From positions 248,001 through 312,000 of the forward strand of contig JACJXZ010000007.1 in the NCBI GenBank assembly GCA_020636375.1: 64,000 nt of DNA. Direction: 5' to 3'. Both the position numbers and the translations under genes were made by a program. The DNA comes from Lewinellaceae bacterium (GTDB taxonomy: Bacteria > Bacteroidota > Bacteroidia > Chitinophagales > Saprospiraceae). Of the stretch, positions 45,031-54,304 are shown piece by piece (positions within the stretch are counted from its first letter, which is position 1; each line of letters opens with the position of its first letter). Below the pieces are notes generated by a model. That model ran no database searches. It saw only the letters and a list, made by a program, of their open reading frames with translations, and had not been told where the DNA came from.

Positions 45031-45723
45031 ATGAAACAAATCATCACTTTATTCACTGCCCTTCTCCTGTCCGCCGGGATGCTCAGCGCCCAGGTCGTCG
45101 AAGAAGAGCCGGTCGAAGAACCGTACAAAGACTATAACGAACGCCCCTATCCGGCAACTAATATCCCGCCATCCCCGGAAGTCGCCGGCTTCATGGCCGA
45201 GTTTGAAGATAGCGAAGTAGGCAACCTGAAAGTATATTCCGACTTTGACGAACAGCCCTCTCCCGATTATTACTTCGCCGGCGAGAAGATCAGCGCTCTG
45301 CACCAAGAACTGTTCACCGCCGAGTTCCGCGAGCTGATCAAAACCGAAAACGCCTACGCCACCTACAGCATCAAAGGCAATGCCCGGGAACACTACATCA
45401 TCCGCCTGCCCACCAATAAAGGGCCGAATACGCTCTGGCTGTTCACCGTGGAAGGCGAAGTCGCCAAACCCCTCCAATTGCTGGCCTACGCCTTCTGCCA
45501 AAGCGGCTCCTGCTACCAGCAGGACAGCTGGATCACCGACCTGGACGGAGACACCGACCTGGACATCCTCACCAAGTTCCGCCGCACCGACGCCTCGTCC
45601 CAAAAAGTGATCGAAAAACAGGCAAGCGTTTACCTGCAGAACAAAGCCGGCGATTTTCAGATGGCGGAGAAGGGCGCGGTGAGCCTGGAACCGGGGAAGT
45701 ATGACATGGAGGGGCTGGAATAA
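45031..45723 (+). CDS. Exported protein of unknown function
   Basis: About 230 aa from ATG 45031, which gives the signal peptide MKQIITLFTALLLSAGMLSA; the frame is open 60 nt upstream. The mature N-terminus is acidic (VVEEEPVEEPYKDYNERPYP). A compact domain follows with FAGEKISALHQELFT, HYIIRLPTNKGPNTLWLFTV and a calcium-type aspartate motif, DLDGDTDLDILTKF. Two cysteines (FCQSGSC) may form a disulfide. It may bind Ca2+ in the periplasm. I recognise no family. It converges on the Ycf48-like genes. Confidence 0.75.
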   Translation: MKQIITLFTALLLSAGMLSAQVVEEEPVEEPYKDYNERPYPATNIPPSPEVAGFMAEFEDSEVGNLKVYSDFDEQPSPDYYFAGEKISALHQELFTAEFRELIKTENAYATYSIKGNAREHYIIRLPTNKGPNTLWLFTVEGEVAKPLQLLAYAFCQSGSCYQQDSWITDLDGDTDLDILTKFRRTDASSQKVIEKQASVYLQNKAGDFQMAEKGAVSLEPGKYDMEGLE

Positions 45724-45814
45724 AAATATTTGCGGGTGGTGCGCAAGGTGATGTTTTGCGGGCCCTCTTCCAGTTCCAGCTAATCTGCCCGTTTGCCCTG
45801 GACGAAGATCATGC

Positions 45815-47701
45815 TTATCGAAGTTTCACCAGCCGGCCGGATTGCGTACTTCCACCCGCCTGTGCCGCCACAAAGTACACGCCCGGCGGCCAGCCCGCCA
45901 GGTCAATGCGGTGCCGTGCCTTACCTCCGGGGAGACTTAAGCTCTCCCGCCGCACGAGCCGCCCCGTGCTGCTCCGGATGCTCAGCCGGGCCAGGCCGGC
46001 GGGAAAGCCGTCGAGTTCCAGGTGCAATACTTCCGTAGCCGGGTTGGGGAACAAGCGCAGGGCCGGGGCAGGCCTCGCAGGCCTATCCTCCGCATTTACC
46101 AGAATATTGATGTTAACCGTCACTGTGCTGTCGCAGCCCTGGCTGCTGGTGTAGTGCTGGAGGAAGGAGGTGTCCTGCGCATACACCACCCCCTGGTAGG
46201 GCGTTCCGGCCTGCAGGGCCGTATCCACCGTCAGGTTGTAAACGGGCCAGGCGGCCAGCTGCAGGACAATGGTGCTGTCGCAGCCCTGCGCGCCGGTGAA
46301 GGGAAAGGGGTAGGCGCCGGGCTCCTCAAAGACGGTGTGCATAAAATGAAAAGCCCCGCCCTCACAGAAGCCGGTATCGACGGCGACAGGGGCCGGCGGG
46401 CAATCGATGGTGGTAAAAGCGGTGCTGTTGCAGCCCTCCGCCGCGCCATAGACATGGTTGTAGGGCACGATGGTGGCAAAGAGCTGGGTGCTGGGCGGCA
46501 GGGCCTGGGCCACCTGGTAGGCCGTATCCCAGCCCACATCCGTGCGGGGTAGAATGTCTGCCTCGCCGGGGGCCGTGCCGAGCTGTAGGTAGTAGCCGTC
46601 GAAGCAGCCCTCTGCGGGAGGCCAGCGCAGCATGGGGTAGAGGGTACTGTCTTGCACCGGCAGCAGCGCCGGGCCGCAGGGAGCGGGGCGGCCGCGATAG
46701 CGGTAGATCTTGCCGGCTTCTGTACAAAAATAGCCTACCGTATCGCTTGTCATAAAGACCTCCTGCCCGTATATTTCTCCGCTTTCTTCCACGCCGGGGA
46801 GATACTGTCGATGCCAACTTTCCCCGCCATCGGTAGTGACAAAGACCCCACGGTGCAGCCCTTCCCCCATCCAGCCGAGGGTGTCGTTGGCAAAGTAGAT
46901 GGATTTAATACCTACTAGTCCGTCGTCTGTTATCACCGGGTAGCAATCCCAGGTATCTCCCCCGTCGGTACTGCGGCAGACGGAATTGTCTTCGGCAGCT
47001 ACCCAGCCCAATTGGGGGGTGAGGAAAAAAACGTCAAAAAAATCCCGGAACATAGACAACTGCAATTCCCAGTTTTCGCCTCCGTTGGTGGTGTGGTATA
47101 GGCGCCCTCGGTTATTAAAAGTACCACTGCTGCCAATCACCCAGCCATTATTTTCATCAGCAAAATGGATTTCTTGAGCATAAAAAAGCGAGTGTTGAAA
47201 TTGGGCCTGCCAGGTTCTACCTCCGTCGATGGTTTTTTGTATGGAAAGGTGTTCGGCGGAAATCCACCCAGTATCGCTATTGATAAAGAATATACCGCCA
47301 ATTCTTCCGTTTTGGTTTGAAGCTATATCAAAGCTTGACTCCTCCCAGTTGGCACCTCCATCATCAGTCCAATAAGTATTAAAAATACTGCTAACAGAAA
47401 TAATACCATCCTGTTCATTGACAAAAAATATATTATTCGGAGATGAACCAGGGGACTCAAAATCCTCCCAACTCGCTCCTCCATCAGTAGTTTTTATATA
47501 GAATTTACTATCAGAAGAACCGGAAGTACGATGCGTACCACAAGCCCAACCCACCGAATCATTAATAAAATGAATATCTCTAATAAAAGAGAAATTGAAA
47601 TTATCTTCGTACGAATCATACACCAGTTCCCAGCATTGTCCCCAGGTTAAGACTACTGAACATGTAATAAAAAAAGATATAGTAAGAAGGCGTTTTTTCA
47701 T
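45815..47701 (-). CDS. T9SS-sorted Ycf48/BNR-repeat protein, copy 1
   Basis: About 628 aa from ATG 47701 (signal peptide MKKRLLTISFFITCSVVLTWG). Residues about 25-340 form a seven-bladed propeller of Ycf48/sialidase-BNR type, with repeats DGGASWEDF, DGGANWEES, DGGRTWQAQF, NGGENWELQ, DGGDTWDCY and DGGESWHRQ, and FINDSVGWACG-like strands between. Two small beta-domains with QGCDST motifs follow, then a T9SS sorting domain (LFPNPATEVLHLEL, PPGVYFVAAQ, GRLVKLR). The next gene is a close paralogue. The leader carries a 12-bp stem hairpin. Probably a surface protein; no enzyme activity is evident. Confidence 0.88.
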   Translation of the reverse strand: MKKRLLTISFFITCSVVLTWGQCWELVYDSYEDNFNFSFIRDIHFINDSVGWACGTHRTSGSSDSKFYIKTTDGGASWEDFESPGSSPNNIFFVNEQDGIISVSSIFNTYWTDDGGANWEESSFDIASNQNGRIGGIFFINSDTGWISAEHLSIQKTIDGGRTWQAQFQHSLFYAQEIHFADENNGWVIGSSGTFNNRGRLYHTTNGGENWELQLSMFRDFFDVFFLTPQLGWVAAEDNSVCRSTDGGDTWDCYPVITDDGLVGIKSIYFANDTLGWMGEGLHRGVFVTTDGGESWHRQYLPGVEESGEIYGQEVFMTSDTVGYFCTEAGKIYRYRGRPAPCGPALLPVQDSTLYPMLRWPPAEGCFDGYYLQLGTAPGEADILPRTDVGWDTAYQVAQALPPSTQLFATIVPYNHVYGAAEGCNSTAFTTIDCPPAPVAVDTGFCEGGAFHFMHTVFEEPGAYPFPFTGAQGCDSTIVLQLAAWPVYNLTVDTALQAGTPYQGVVYAQDTSFLQHYTSSQGCDSTVTVNINILVNAEDRPARPAPALRLFPNPATEVLHLELDGFPAGLARLSIRSSTGRLVRRESLSLPGGKARHRIDLAGWPPGVYFVAAQAGGSTQSGRLVKLR

Positions 47702-47722
47702 GAGATGGATAAATATAGAAAA

Positions 47723-47754
47723 GCCCTGAGGCCGCTGCACAACGGCCTCAGGGC
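47723..47754 (-). terminator. Hairpin between the two Ycf48-like genes
   Basis: GCCCTGAGGCCG pairs perfectly with CGGCCTCAGGGC around 8 nt. On the minus strand it is followed by TTTTCTATATTT, like a Rho-independent terminator of the upstream paralogue, 21 nt before the next start. An almost identical hairpin sits at 49671-49700. Confidence 0.65.
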
Positions 47755-47773
47755 GATAGTTAGAAAATAGTAT

Positions 47774-49648
47774 TTATTGTAGTTTCACCACGCGGCCAAC
47801 CCCCATCCTCCCCCCTGCCTGCACTGCCACAAAATACACTCCCGCCGGCCAGCCTTCCAGATCAACACGGCGCCGGGCCTCCCCCTCCGGAAGATACAAG
47901 CTTTCCTGCCGCATCAGTTGCCCCGTGCTATTCCGAATGCTCAGCCGGGCCGGCCCGGCGGGGAAACCCCGGGCTTCCAGGTGCAGTACGCCCGTGGCCG
48001 GGTTGGGGAAAAAGCGCAGGGCCGAGGCAGGCTTGGGCGGGCCCTGCGCTGCATCCACCAGGATGTGCAGGTTGACCTGCACCGTGCTGTCGCAGCCCTG
48101 GGCACTCGTGTAGTGCTGGGTGAAGGAGGTGTCCTGGGCGTACACCACCCCCTGGTAAGGCGTGCCGGCCTGCAGGGCCGTATCCACCGTCAGGTTGTAA
48201 ACCGGCCAGGCGGCGAGCTGCAGGGTGATGGTGCTGTCGCAGCCCAGTGCGTCGGTTAAGGGAAAGGCATAGGCGCCAGGCTCTTCAAAGACGGTGTGCA
48301 TAAAGTGAAAGGCCCCACCCTCGCAGAAGCCGGTATCTATGACGGCAGGGGCAGGCGGGCAATCGATGGTGGTAAAGGCCGTGCTGTTGCAGCCTTCCGC
48401 CGCCCCGTAGACGTGGTTGTAGGGCACGATGGTGGCAAAGAGCTGCGTGCTGGCCGGCAGGGCCTGGGCCACCTGGTAGGCCGTATCCCAGCCCACATCG
48501 GTGCGGGGCAGGATGTCGGCCCCGCCGGGGGCTGTGCCAAGCTGTAGGTAGTAGCCGTCAAAGCAGCCTTCGGCGGGATGCCAGCGCAGCAGGGGGTAGA
48601 GGGTGCTGTCTTGCACCGGCAGCAGCGCCGGGCCGCAGGGGGCGGGGCGGCCGCGGTAGCGGTAAATTTTGCCGGCACGTGCACAAAAGTAACCTAAAGT
48701 ATCACTTAACATTAATAATTCTTCGCCGAATAATAATAGCCCACTTTCGTCTACACCTGGGATGTATTGTTGGCGCCACTCCTGCCCGCCATCAGTTGTG
48801 ATAAATACTCCCTTGTGACCGCCGTCGGCTATCCAACCAATACTATCATTAGAGAAGTAAATAGATTGAATACCAATTGCCTCATCTGTCATTACAGGGA
48901 AACAGGCCCAAGTATTTCCTCCATCAATGCTTCTACAAACCGAATTGTCTTCGGCAGCCACCCAGCCCAGCTGAGGGGTGAGGAAAAAAACGTCGAAATA
49001 ATCGCGGAACATGGAAAGCTGTAATTCCCAGTTTTCCCCGCCATCAGCGGTGTGGTATAGGCGCCCCGTACCGGAATAGCCGATCGCCCAGCCATTGTTT
49101 TCATCAACAAAATATACTTCTCTGGCTTCAAAACCTGGATGTAGAAACTGTTGTTGCCATGACTGCCCACCATTAGTGGTTTTCTGAATAGAAAGCGACC
49201 AAATTGATGCCCAACCTATGTTTTCATTAATAAAAAAAATGCCGCCTATGGTTCTACTCCCGCTGGTAGATAGCTCGAATTGAGATTGTCGCCAATCCTC
49301 ACCTCCATTCTGTGTATAATAAGTATTGCCTGTACTATTTGCTGATATAATGCCATCTTGTTCATTGGTGAAAAATATATTATTGGGGAAAGATCCCGGA
49401 GATTGAAAAGACTCCCAACTCTCACCTCTGTCTTCCGTTTTCATATAAACTCCTTCTATAAGATTTCCTGATATGATAGTTTCACCGCAAGCCCATCCTA
49501 CAGAGTCGTTGATGAAGTGAATATCTCTGATGACAGTGAGATTGAAGGGGTCTTCGTACGAATTGTAAACCAATTCCCAGCATTGCCCCCATGTAATATT
49601 CACCGAAAATAAAATAAAGCAGGATAAAGAAAAAAGATACTTTTTCAT
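47774..49648 (-). CDS. T9SS-sorted Ycf48/BNR-repeat protein, copy 2
   Basis: About 624 aa from ATG 49648 (signal peptide MKKYLFSLSCFILFSVNITWG). It has the same architecture as the downstream copy: BNR blades (DRGESWESF, NGGEDWRQS, NGGQSWQQQF, DGGENWELQ, DGGNTWACF, DGGQEWRQQ), QGCDST/LGCDST beta-domains, and a sorting domain (FFPNPATGVLHLEA, PAGVYFVAVQ, GRVVKLQ). The C-terminal ~290 residues are nearly identical between the copies, while the propeller blades differ more. This suggests gene duplication with either diversification of the propeller or gene conversion of the tail. It lies in a minus-strand run with the dockerin-type gene upstream. Confidence 0.88.
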   Translation of the reverse strand: MKKYLFSLSCFILFSVNITWGQCWELVYNSYEDPFNLTVIRDIHFINDSVGWACGETIISGNLIEGVYMKTEDRGESWESFQSPGSFPNNIFFTNEQDGIISANSTGNTYYTQNGGEDWRQSQFELSTSGSRTIGGIFFINENIGWASIWSLSIQKTTNGGQSWQQQFLHPGFEAREVYFVDENNGWAIGYSGTGRLYHTADGGENWELQLSMFRDYFDVFFLTPQLGWVAAEDNSVCRSIDGGNTWACFPVMTDEAIGIQSIYFSNDSIGWIADGGHKGVFITTDGGQEWRQQYIPGVDESGLLLFGEELLMLSDTLGYFCARAGKIYRYRGRPAPCGPALLPVQDSTLYPLLRWHPAEGCFDGYYLQLGTAPGGADILPRTDVGWDTAYQVAQALPASTQLFATIVPYNHVYGAAEGCNSTAFTTIDCPPAPAVIDTGFCEGGAFHFMHTVFEEPGAYAFPLTDALGCDSTITLQLAAWPVYNLTVDTALQAGTPYQGVVYAQDTSFTQHYTSAQGCDSTVQVNLHILVDAAQGPPKPASALRFFPNPATGVLHLEARGFPAGPARLSIRNSTGQLMRQESLYLPEGEARRRVDLEGWPAGVYFVAVQAGGRMGVGRVVKLQ

Positions 49649-49670
49649 GAGATGGATAAATATAGAAAAG

Positions 49671-49700
49671 CCTGAGGCCGTTGTGTGCAACGGCCTCAGG
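49671..49700 (-). terminator. Hairpin before copy 2 of the Ycf48-like genes
   Basis: CCTGAGGCCGTTG pairs perfectly with CAACGGCCTCAGG around 4 nt. On the minus strand a T-rich stretch follows. It is the counterpart of 47723-47754. Confidence 0.65.
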
Positions 49701-49720
49701 GCAGTATGAATCAATATTGT

Positions 49721-52660
49721 TTATTGAAGCTTAATAAGCCGGCCGGATTGTATACTTTCACCAGCTTCCAGGTGGTAGAAATAAGCCCCCTCGGGCTAGG
49801 TATCGGCTGCCGGCAGTTGTACTTTCTGCCGCCCCGCATCCAGGGCCATCGCCTCGGCGTATACCTGTTTGCCGCTGGCATTGAAGATGCTCAGCCGGGC
49901 TTCCAGCGCCGCCGGGGCGGAGATGTGGAAGGACAGGCCCTGCCGGAAGGGGTTGGGCACAGGGGTGATGCTAAGGGCCTCGCTGCCGGGCGTTCCAATG
50001 CCGGGCGCGGGCCGGCTGCCCTCTTCCAGGGATTGCAGGCGCACCTCCAGGGCGGCGCCATCGTTGGCGAAGGCCAGGGGGCGCAGCAACGCACTGTCGA
50101 TGCTGAGGTAGGACAGGGGGTTCTCCACTTCCTCCTGAGGAGTGAATACCAGGCTAAGGATGATGTCATTGGGCGTGAAGGCCGTGCTGTCGCCGTCGAG
50201 GTCGTACCAGGCCAGCCGCACCACGCCGCCGGCTTCCTCCTGGAAGCTGTAGGCATTGCTGTCCACCAGCATGGCCTCTTGCACAAAACCGCTGAAGCTG
50301 AGGTAAGCGGTGTCAAACTGCATGGCAAACTGCATGGCGCTTAGATAGGCCGTGCCCGCCGGCGCCATATCTATGCGCACGTCGTTTTCTCCACTGCCCT
50401 CCGGAGGGGTGTTTTCCTCCACGGCGAGGACAAATTCCCCTCCGGTGATGAGCTCGCCGGCGCAACTGCAATCCACGTCGCCAACCTTAACGGCGTCAAA
50501 GCAGGCTTTATAGCCGGTGGCTGCATTGAACTCCACGCATTCCGGTATGCCATTCGCTAATGGGTCTGGTGTAGGAAAAGTGTAGCCGCAGGGAATAAAG
50601 CGCCAGTGCGGCCCGCCGGCCAGAGTAGGGCTAATACTCAGGATGGCCTTCCTGAGTTCGATCAGGTCCAGCGTCGTTATACTGCCATTTCCATTAACAT
50701 CGGCAGCGATGTATTGGCGAGGGCCGTTAAACCGTTCCACTCCCAGGATATGCTTGCTTATCAACACCAGGTCGAAAGTGCTGATGCCACAAGATAAATC
50801 TTCGGTATCCGTTTTGCAGGCAGCCAGCACATAAGACTCCCCCTGCGCACAGCCCGGAGTTTGGAAGTAGCCTTCTTTGCCGGTAGTATAGCTGAATTCG
50901 CAGGGCGGCAGCGCAGCGCAGGAACAGGAAGCAGTGCAGGCAGGCAATACGCAGATGTCCACGCCTTCAACCGGGGCTCTCTCAGAAGGGTTGTTATAAC
51001 ACCCCATCGCCACTTCGCCCACCGGAAAATGGCCGGCATCGCCTAGGGTAAAGCCTTTGTCCAGCGCGGAAATCACGCATAAGCCATCAGTGATGTCGAG
51101 GTTGTTCCACTTCGCCCGCCGGACTTTCAGGTCGTCGATGCTGACACAAGGGTCCGTACTGCTGACAATGACATCAAATACTTTAGCGGAGTAGGCATTC
51201 GTAGCGCTCTGGCAGAGCCCGAAGGCCACCACTTTGCTGTTTTCCCGTATCTCAATGCACTGCCCGTTCTGGGGATAATTAGGGCCCTGGGAGGCACAGG
51301 AGGTACTGAGGCAATATTCAGGCGACCCGGTGCTGGCTGTAAGCGGGTCAATAATGGCATCGCCGCTAGTGATCAATTCAATTTCCAACAGCAGGTTGTC
51401 CATATCAAAAATAAGATTAGGCGGGCCAGATAACAGCACCGGGAATTTGTATTTGCCCTCTTCAATGATCTCGGGCGCTTCTATTTGCACCTTCAGGCCT
51501 TCGGCGTCCAGGCAGGGAAAGGATTCATTTTGGAAGGTAACGGCGCCGGCACTGCCCAATTCCGGGGTGCAGCAGGCGCCGTTTCCGCCAGTATCGTACT
51601 CCTGTAGGCGGGCAAAATCAAAACTGAAGTTGATCTTTCCACCGGCGATGGGCTCGGTGGGGGTACTTACAGTAATTGTAGCTAAATTAGCTTCTCCACT
51701 AGTGTCTAGGATGACCGTGAAATTATTGCCTGACGTTGGTAAGAGGATTCCCCTTAAAATCCCTCCTACAGAATTTATTTCTTGAAGGTTCATTCCAAAC
51801 GCCTCTGTTAAATCCAAATCCAATCCCCCATACAGGTCCTCATAAGAGATGTCAAAATCCAGCCTTTCCAGGGTGATGCTGCCGTTGGGGTTATCGCCAT
51901 CCCGTATTTTCAGCGGGATATCAACAGTAGCCGCCGAAAGGGTAGAGGGGTCGGGATACTCCAGGAATATTTCCACATTACGGCTTTCGCTGGTGCAGGT
52001 GGCGGGTATGGGGCCTTCGAAGGGCAGGCCCACAGGGGAAATGGTAAAGTGGCTTTCGTCGCATTGGAAATTGGGTGAAGACGTACAGCCAAAGTCGATG
52101 TCAATGTCGGTAAAATTAAAACTGAAAGCCTCTCCTGGGTCTACCCGTACTATTACTTCGAAAAGCGGTGGGTCCAATGCACCAGTGTTATAATCAGTAC
52201 TAGCATTGTTGCCCAAGATTTCAAACCCGGTTTGGTTGTTGACAATATTAAACCCATCAAAACCCGAGACCCAAATGACATCCTCAATCCTGGCGTTTCC
52301 GCCGCTTACCGTACCGGAAAGGTCAAAATCGCAGGCCGTGACGGGGTACGGGTTAAGGCTGGAAAGCAGGCGGACGGGTACTTTCACGGTAAAGCAGTCC
52401 AGCGTTTGGATGTCTCCAACCCGCAGGCTAAAGTTGGCGTTATCGCAGGGTGTTTGCCCCATTAGGGGCGTATAGGTGGACACCATCATAAGCAGGGCCA
52501 TGAAACAGTGGCGGAGCTGCCGGCCCCAAATGCTGTGTGTGTGTTCTTCGCCGAGGCTTGTTCCTTCGCAAGGCTTCGGCACACGAAGTCGGCGGATAAA
52601 TGTGTGTGTGTGTGCAGGCGCGTTAGCCGGCGCATTAGTTCCATTGGATTTGTTGTACAT
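49721..52660 (-). pseudogene. Dockerin/cohesin-like T9SS protein with an in-frame TAG in the sorting domain
   Basis: From ATG 52660 the frame reads ~954 aa to a TAG at 49796-49798. Continuing in the same frame gives 24 more codons, PEGAYFYHLEAGE-SIQSGRLIKLQ, then TAA at 49721-49723. That is exactly the missing end of the T9SS sorting domain (ITPVPNPFRQGLSFH ... GAYFY ... KLQ). Upstream are a signal segment (HCFMALLMMVSTYTPLMG), several cohesin-like beta-sandwich regions (about 75-560) and a type I dockerin-like pair (GISTFDLVLISKHILGVERF then ADVNGNGSITTLDLIELRKAI), with another sandwich after it. If the stop is real, the product could not be sorted by the type IX system. It could also be a base error. 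Confidence 0.85.
52590..52625. repeat. (GT)n microsatellite inside the 5' coding region
   Basis: A short GTGTGTGTGTGTGT run encodes the AHTHTF segment near the start of the dockerin-type protein. The neighbouring 52661-53059 gap holds no gene I can support. Confidence 0.7.
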
Positions 52661-53059
52661 ATAACAAGTTTTTAGGTGAAAGATCACAGAGAGCGCCACG
52701 TTTGGGGCATAGCCGCTTTCCTCGCCCGGGGCGAGAGCGTTGGAACGATTCTATACTACACTGATTTGGCTTGCAATGTGGCAGGCCAATTGCGTCACGT
52801 ATACATTAAAAAATGGTGTTGCGCGTTACGCTGCAGGTGCGCGGTTAGTGTTTGTTTCTTTTTTCAGGTTAGACTCGGTCAAGATAAGGCAAAGTTGGCA
52901 TAGAAGCAACAGGCACAATGTTGGCAATGGGTAGATTTGCCTGAGAGCCAGGATAAATATCGGGAAAAATATTTTTTTGCCCGTATACCATATGTATATC
53001 CTCCCGCCGTCCCGTTATAGGACTGTTCTTTTGGTCAACAAACCCTGTCATCAACAAAA

Positions 53060-54073
53060 TCACCTCCGCTTCTCCCACTCCCATGCCGTGCGCATGATGT
53101 CCCGGATATCCCGTTTGGGTTCCCAGCCCAGCCGGCGGGCCGCCCGGTCGTTGTTGGCATAGATGGCGACGACATCGCCGGGGCGGCGTTCGCCCAGGCG
53201 GTAGGCAAGGGGCTGGGCCGTCACCATCATAAAGGCGTTGATGGCTTCCAGGACGGTCACGCCTTCGCCGATGCCGAGGTTGAAAACCTCCAGGTTGTCG
53301 GTATTTTTACCTTTTTGAAGGTATTGCAGCGCTTTGGTGTGGGCATTGGCCAGGTCCATAACGTGGATATAATCGCGGATGCAGCTGCCGTCGCGGGTGT
53401 CGTAGTCGTCACCGAAAACGGTCATCTCCCGGCGTTTGCCGATGGCGGTTTCGGTGATGACCGGGACGAGGTTGGACGCCGGGTTGGTGGGCGCTTCGCC
53501 GATCAGGGCGCTTTCGTGAGCGCCGGCGGGGTTGAAGTACCGCAGCAGGATGCTTTTGTGGGCGGGATGCACCCGGGCGAAGTCCCGGATGATCTGCTCG
53601 CCCATCTGTTTGGTACGGGCATAGGGCGACTCCGCCTCCTGCAACGGGGTATCTTCCGTGACGGGCAGGTCCGTAGTATTGCCGTAAACGGAGCAGGAAG
53701 AAGAAAAGATCAGATGGGGCGTCCCGTGCCGGGCCATGCAATCCAGCAGGTTCAGCAGGCTGTTGAGGTTGTTGCGAAAGTAACGGATCGGTTGCTGTAC
53801 GGATTCTCCGACCAGCTTGAGCGCAGCAAAATGAATGACGCCCTCAATATCCGGATGGTCTTCAAAGAGCTGATGGGTGGCTTCCTCCCAGCAGAGGTCG
53901 ATATTGTAGTTCTTTACCCGCTTCCCGGTGATGGCCTCGATGCCATTCAGTACGGATTCGCTGGAATTGCTCAGATTATCCACTGAAACGACGTCAAATC
54001 CATTGTCGATGAGGTCGACAATCGTGTGGCTGCCAATGTAACCGCACCCTCCTGTTACCAGCACTTTACTCAT
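53060..54073 (-). CDS. galE: UDP-glucose 4-epimerase
   Basis: This enzyme interconverts UDP-glucose and UDP-galactose (or the N-acetyl forms) for surface polysaccharide supply. It is a 337-aa extended short-chain dehydrogenase with the NAD-binding TGGCGYIGSHT motif at 7-17, SSSCSVYG, the catalytic YARTK (Y-x-x-x-K), RYFNPAGAHE and RDYIHVMDLA. All of these are typical of GalE. The start is ATG 54073. It is divergent from the aconitase gene with a 231-bp shared upstream region. Confidence 0.95.
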   Translation of the reverse strand: MSKVLVTGGCGYIGSHTIVDLIDNGFDVVSVDNLSNSSESVLNGIEAITGKRVKNYNIDLCWEEATHQLFEDHPDIEGVIHFAALKLVGESVQQPIRYFRNNLNSLLNLLDCMARHGTPHLIFSSSCSVYGNTTDLPVTEDTPLQEAESPYARTKQMGEQIIRDFARVHPAHKSILLRYFNPAGAHESALIGEAPTNPASNLVPVITETAIGKRREMTVFGDDYDTRDGSCIRDYIHVMDLANAHTKALQYLQKGKNTDNLEVFNLGIGEGVTVLEAINAFMMVTAQPLAYRLGERRPGDVVAIYANNDRAARRLGWEPKRDIRDIMRTAWEWEKRR

Positions 54074-54184
54074 GGTTCCGATACTTTATTGCCTGATCCG
54101 GCATTGACATAAACAAGTATTTTTTCTAAACCGGCTCAAAGCTACAAACAAAAGTTCGGTCAATGCCATCTATATTACAGGCAG

Positions 54185-54217
54185 CTTGCTGAAAGTTGCC
54201 TAAAAATCGTACATTTG
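54185..54217 (+). promoter_or_regulatory. Bacteroidota-type promoter for the aconitase gene
   Basis: TACATTTG (54210-54217) is a full match to the TAnnTTTG -7 box. CTTG (54185-54188) lies 21 bp before it in the place of the TTTG -33 box. The start codon is 88 bp downstream. Confidence 0.55.
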
Positions 54218-54226
54218 TTGACCCAA

Positions 54227-54253
54227 AAAACAGCGAAAAATAACTTCTTTTCG
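54227..54253. promoter_or_regulatory. Hairpin in the aconitase leader
   Basis: CAGCGAAAA pairs with TTTTCGCTG around about 8 nt, about 10 bp after the promoter -7 box. It could be an operator or a leader hairpin. Confidence 0.4.
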
Positions 54254-54304
54254 CTGATTGGATCGACCTATCCATCACTTTAAAGCACATAAAAAATTTC
54301 AACT

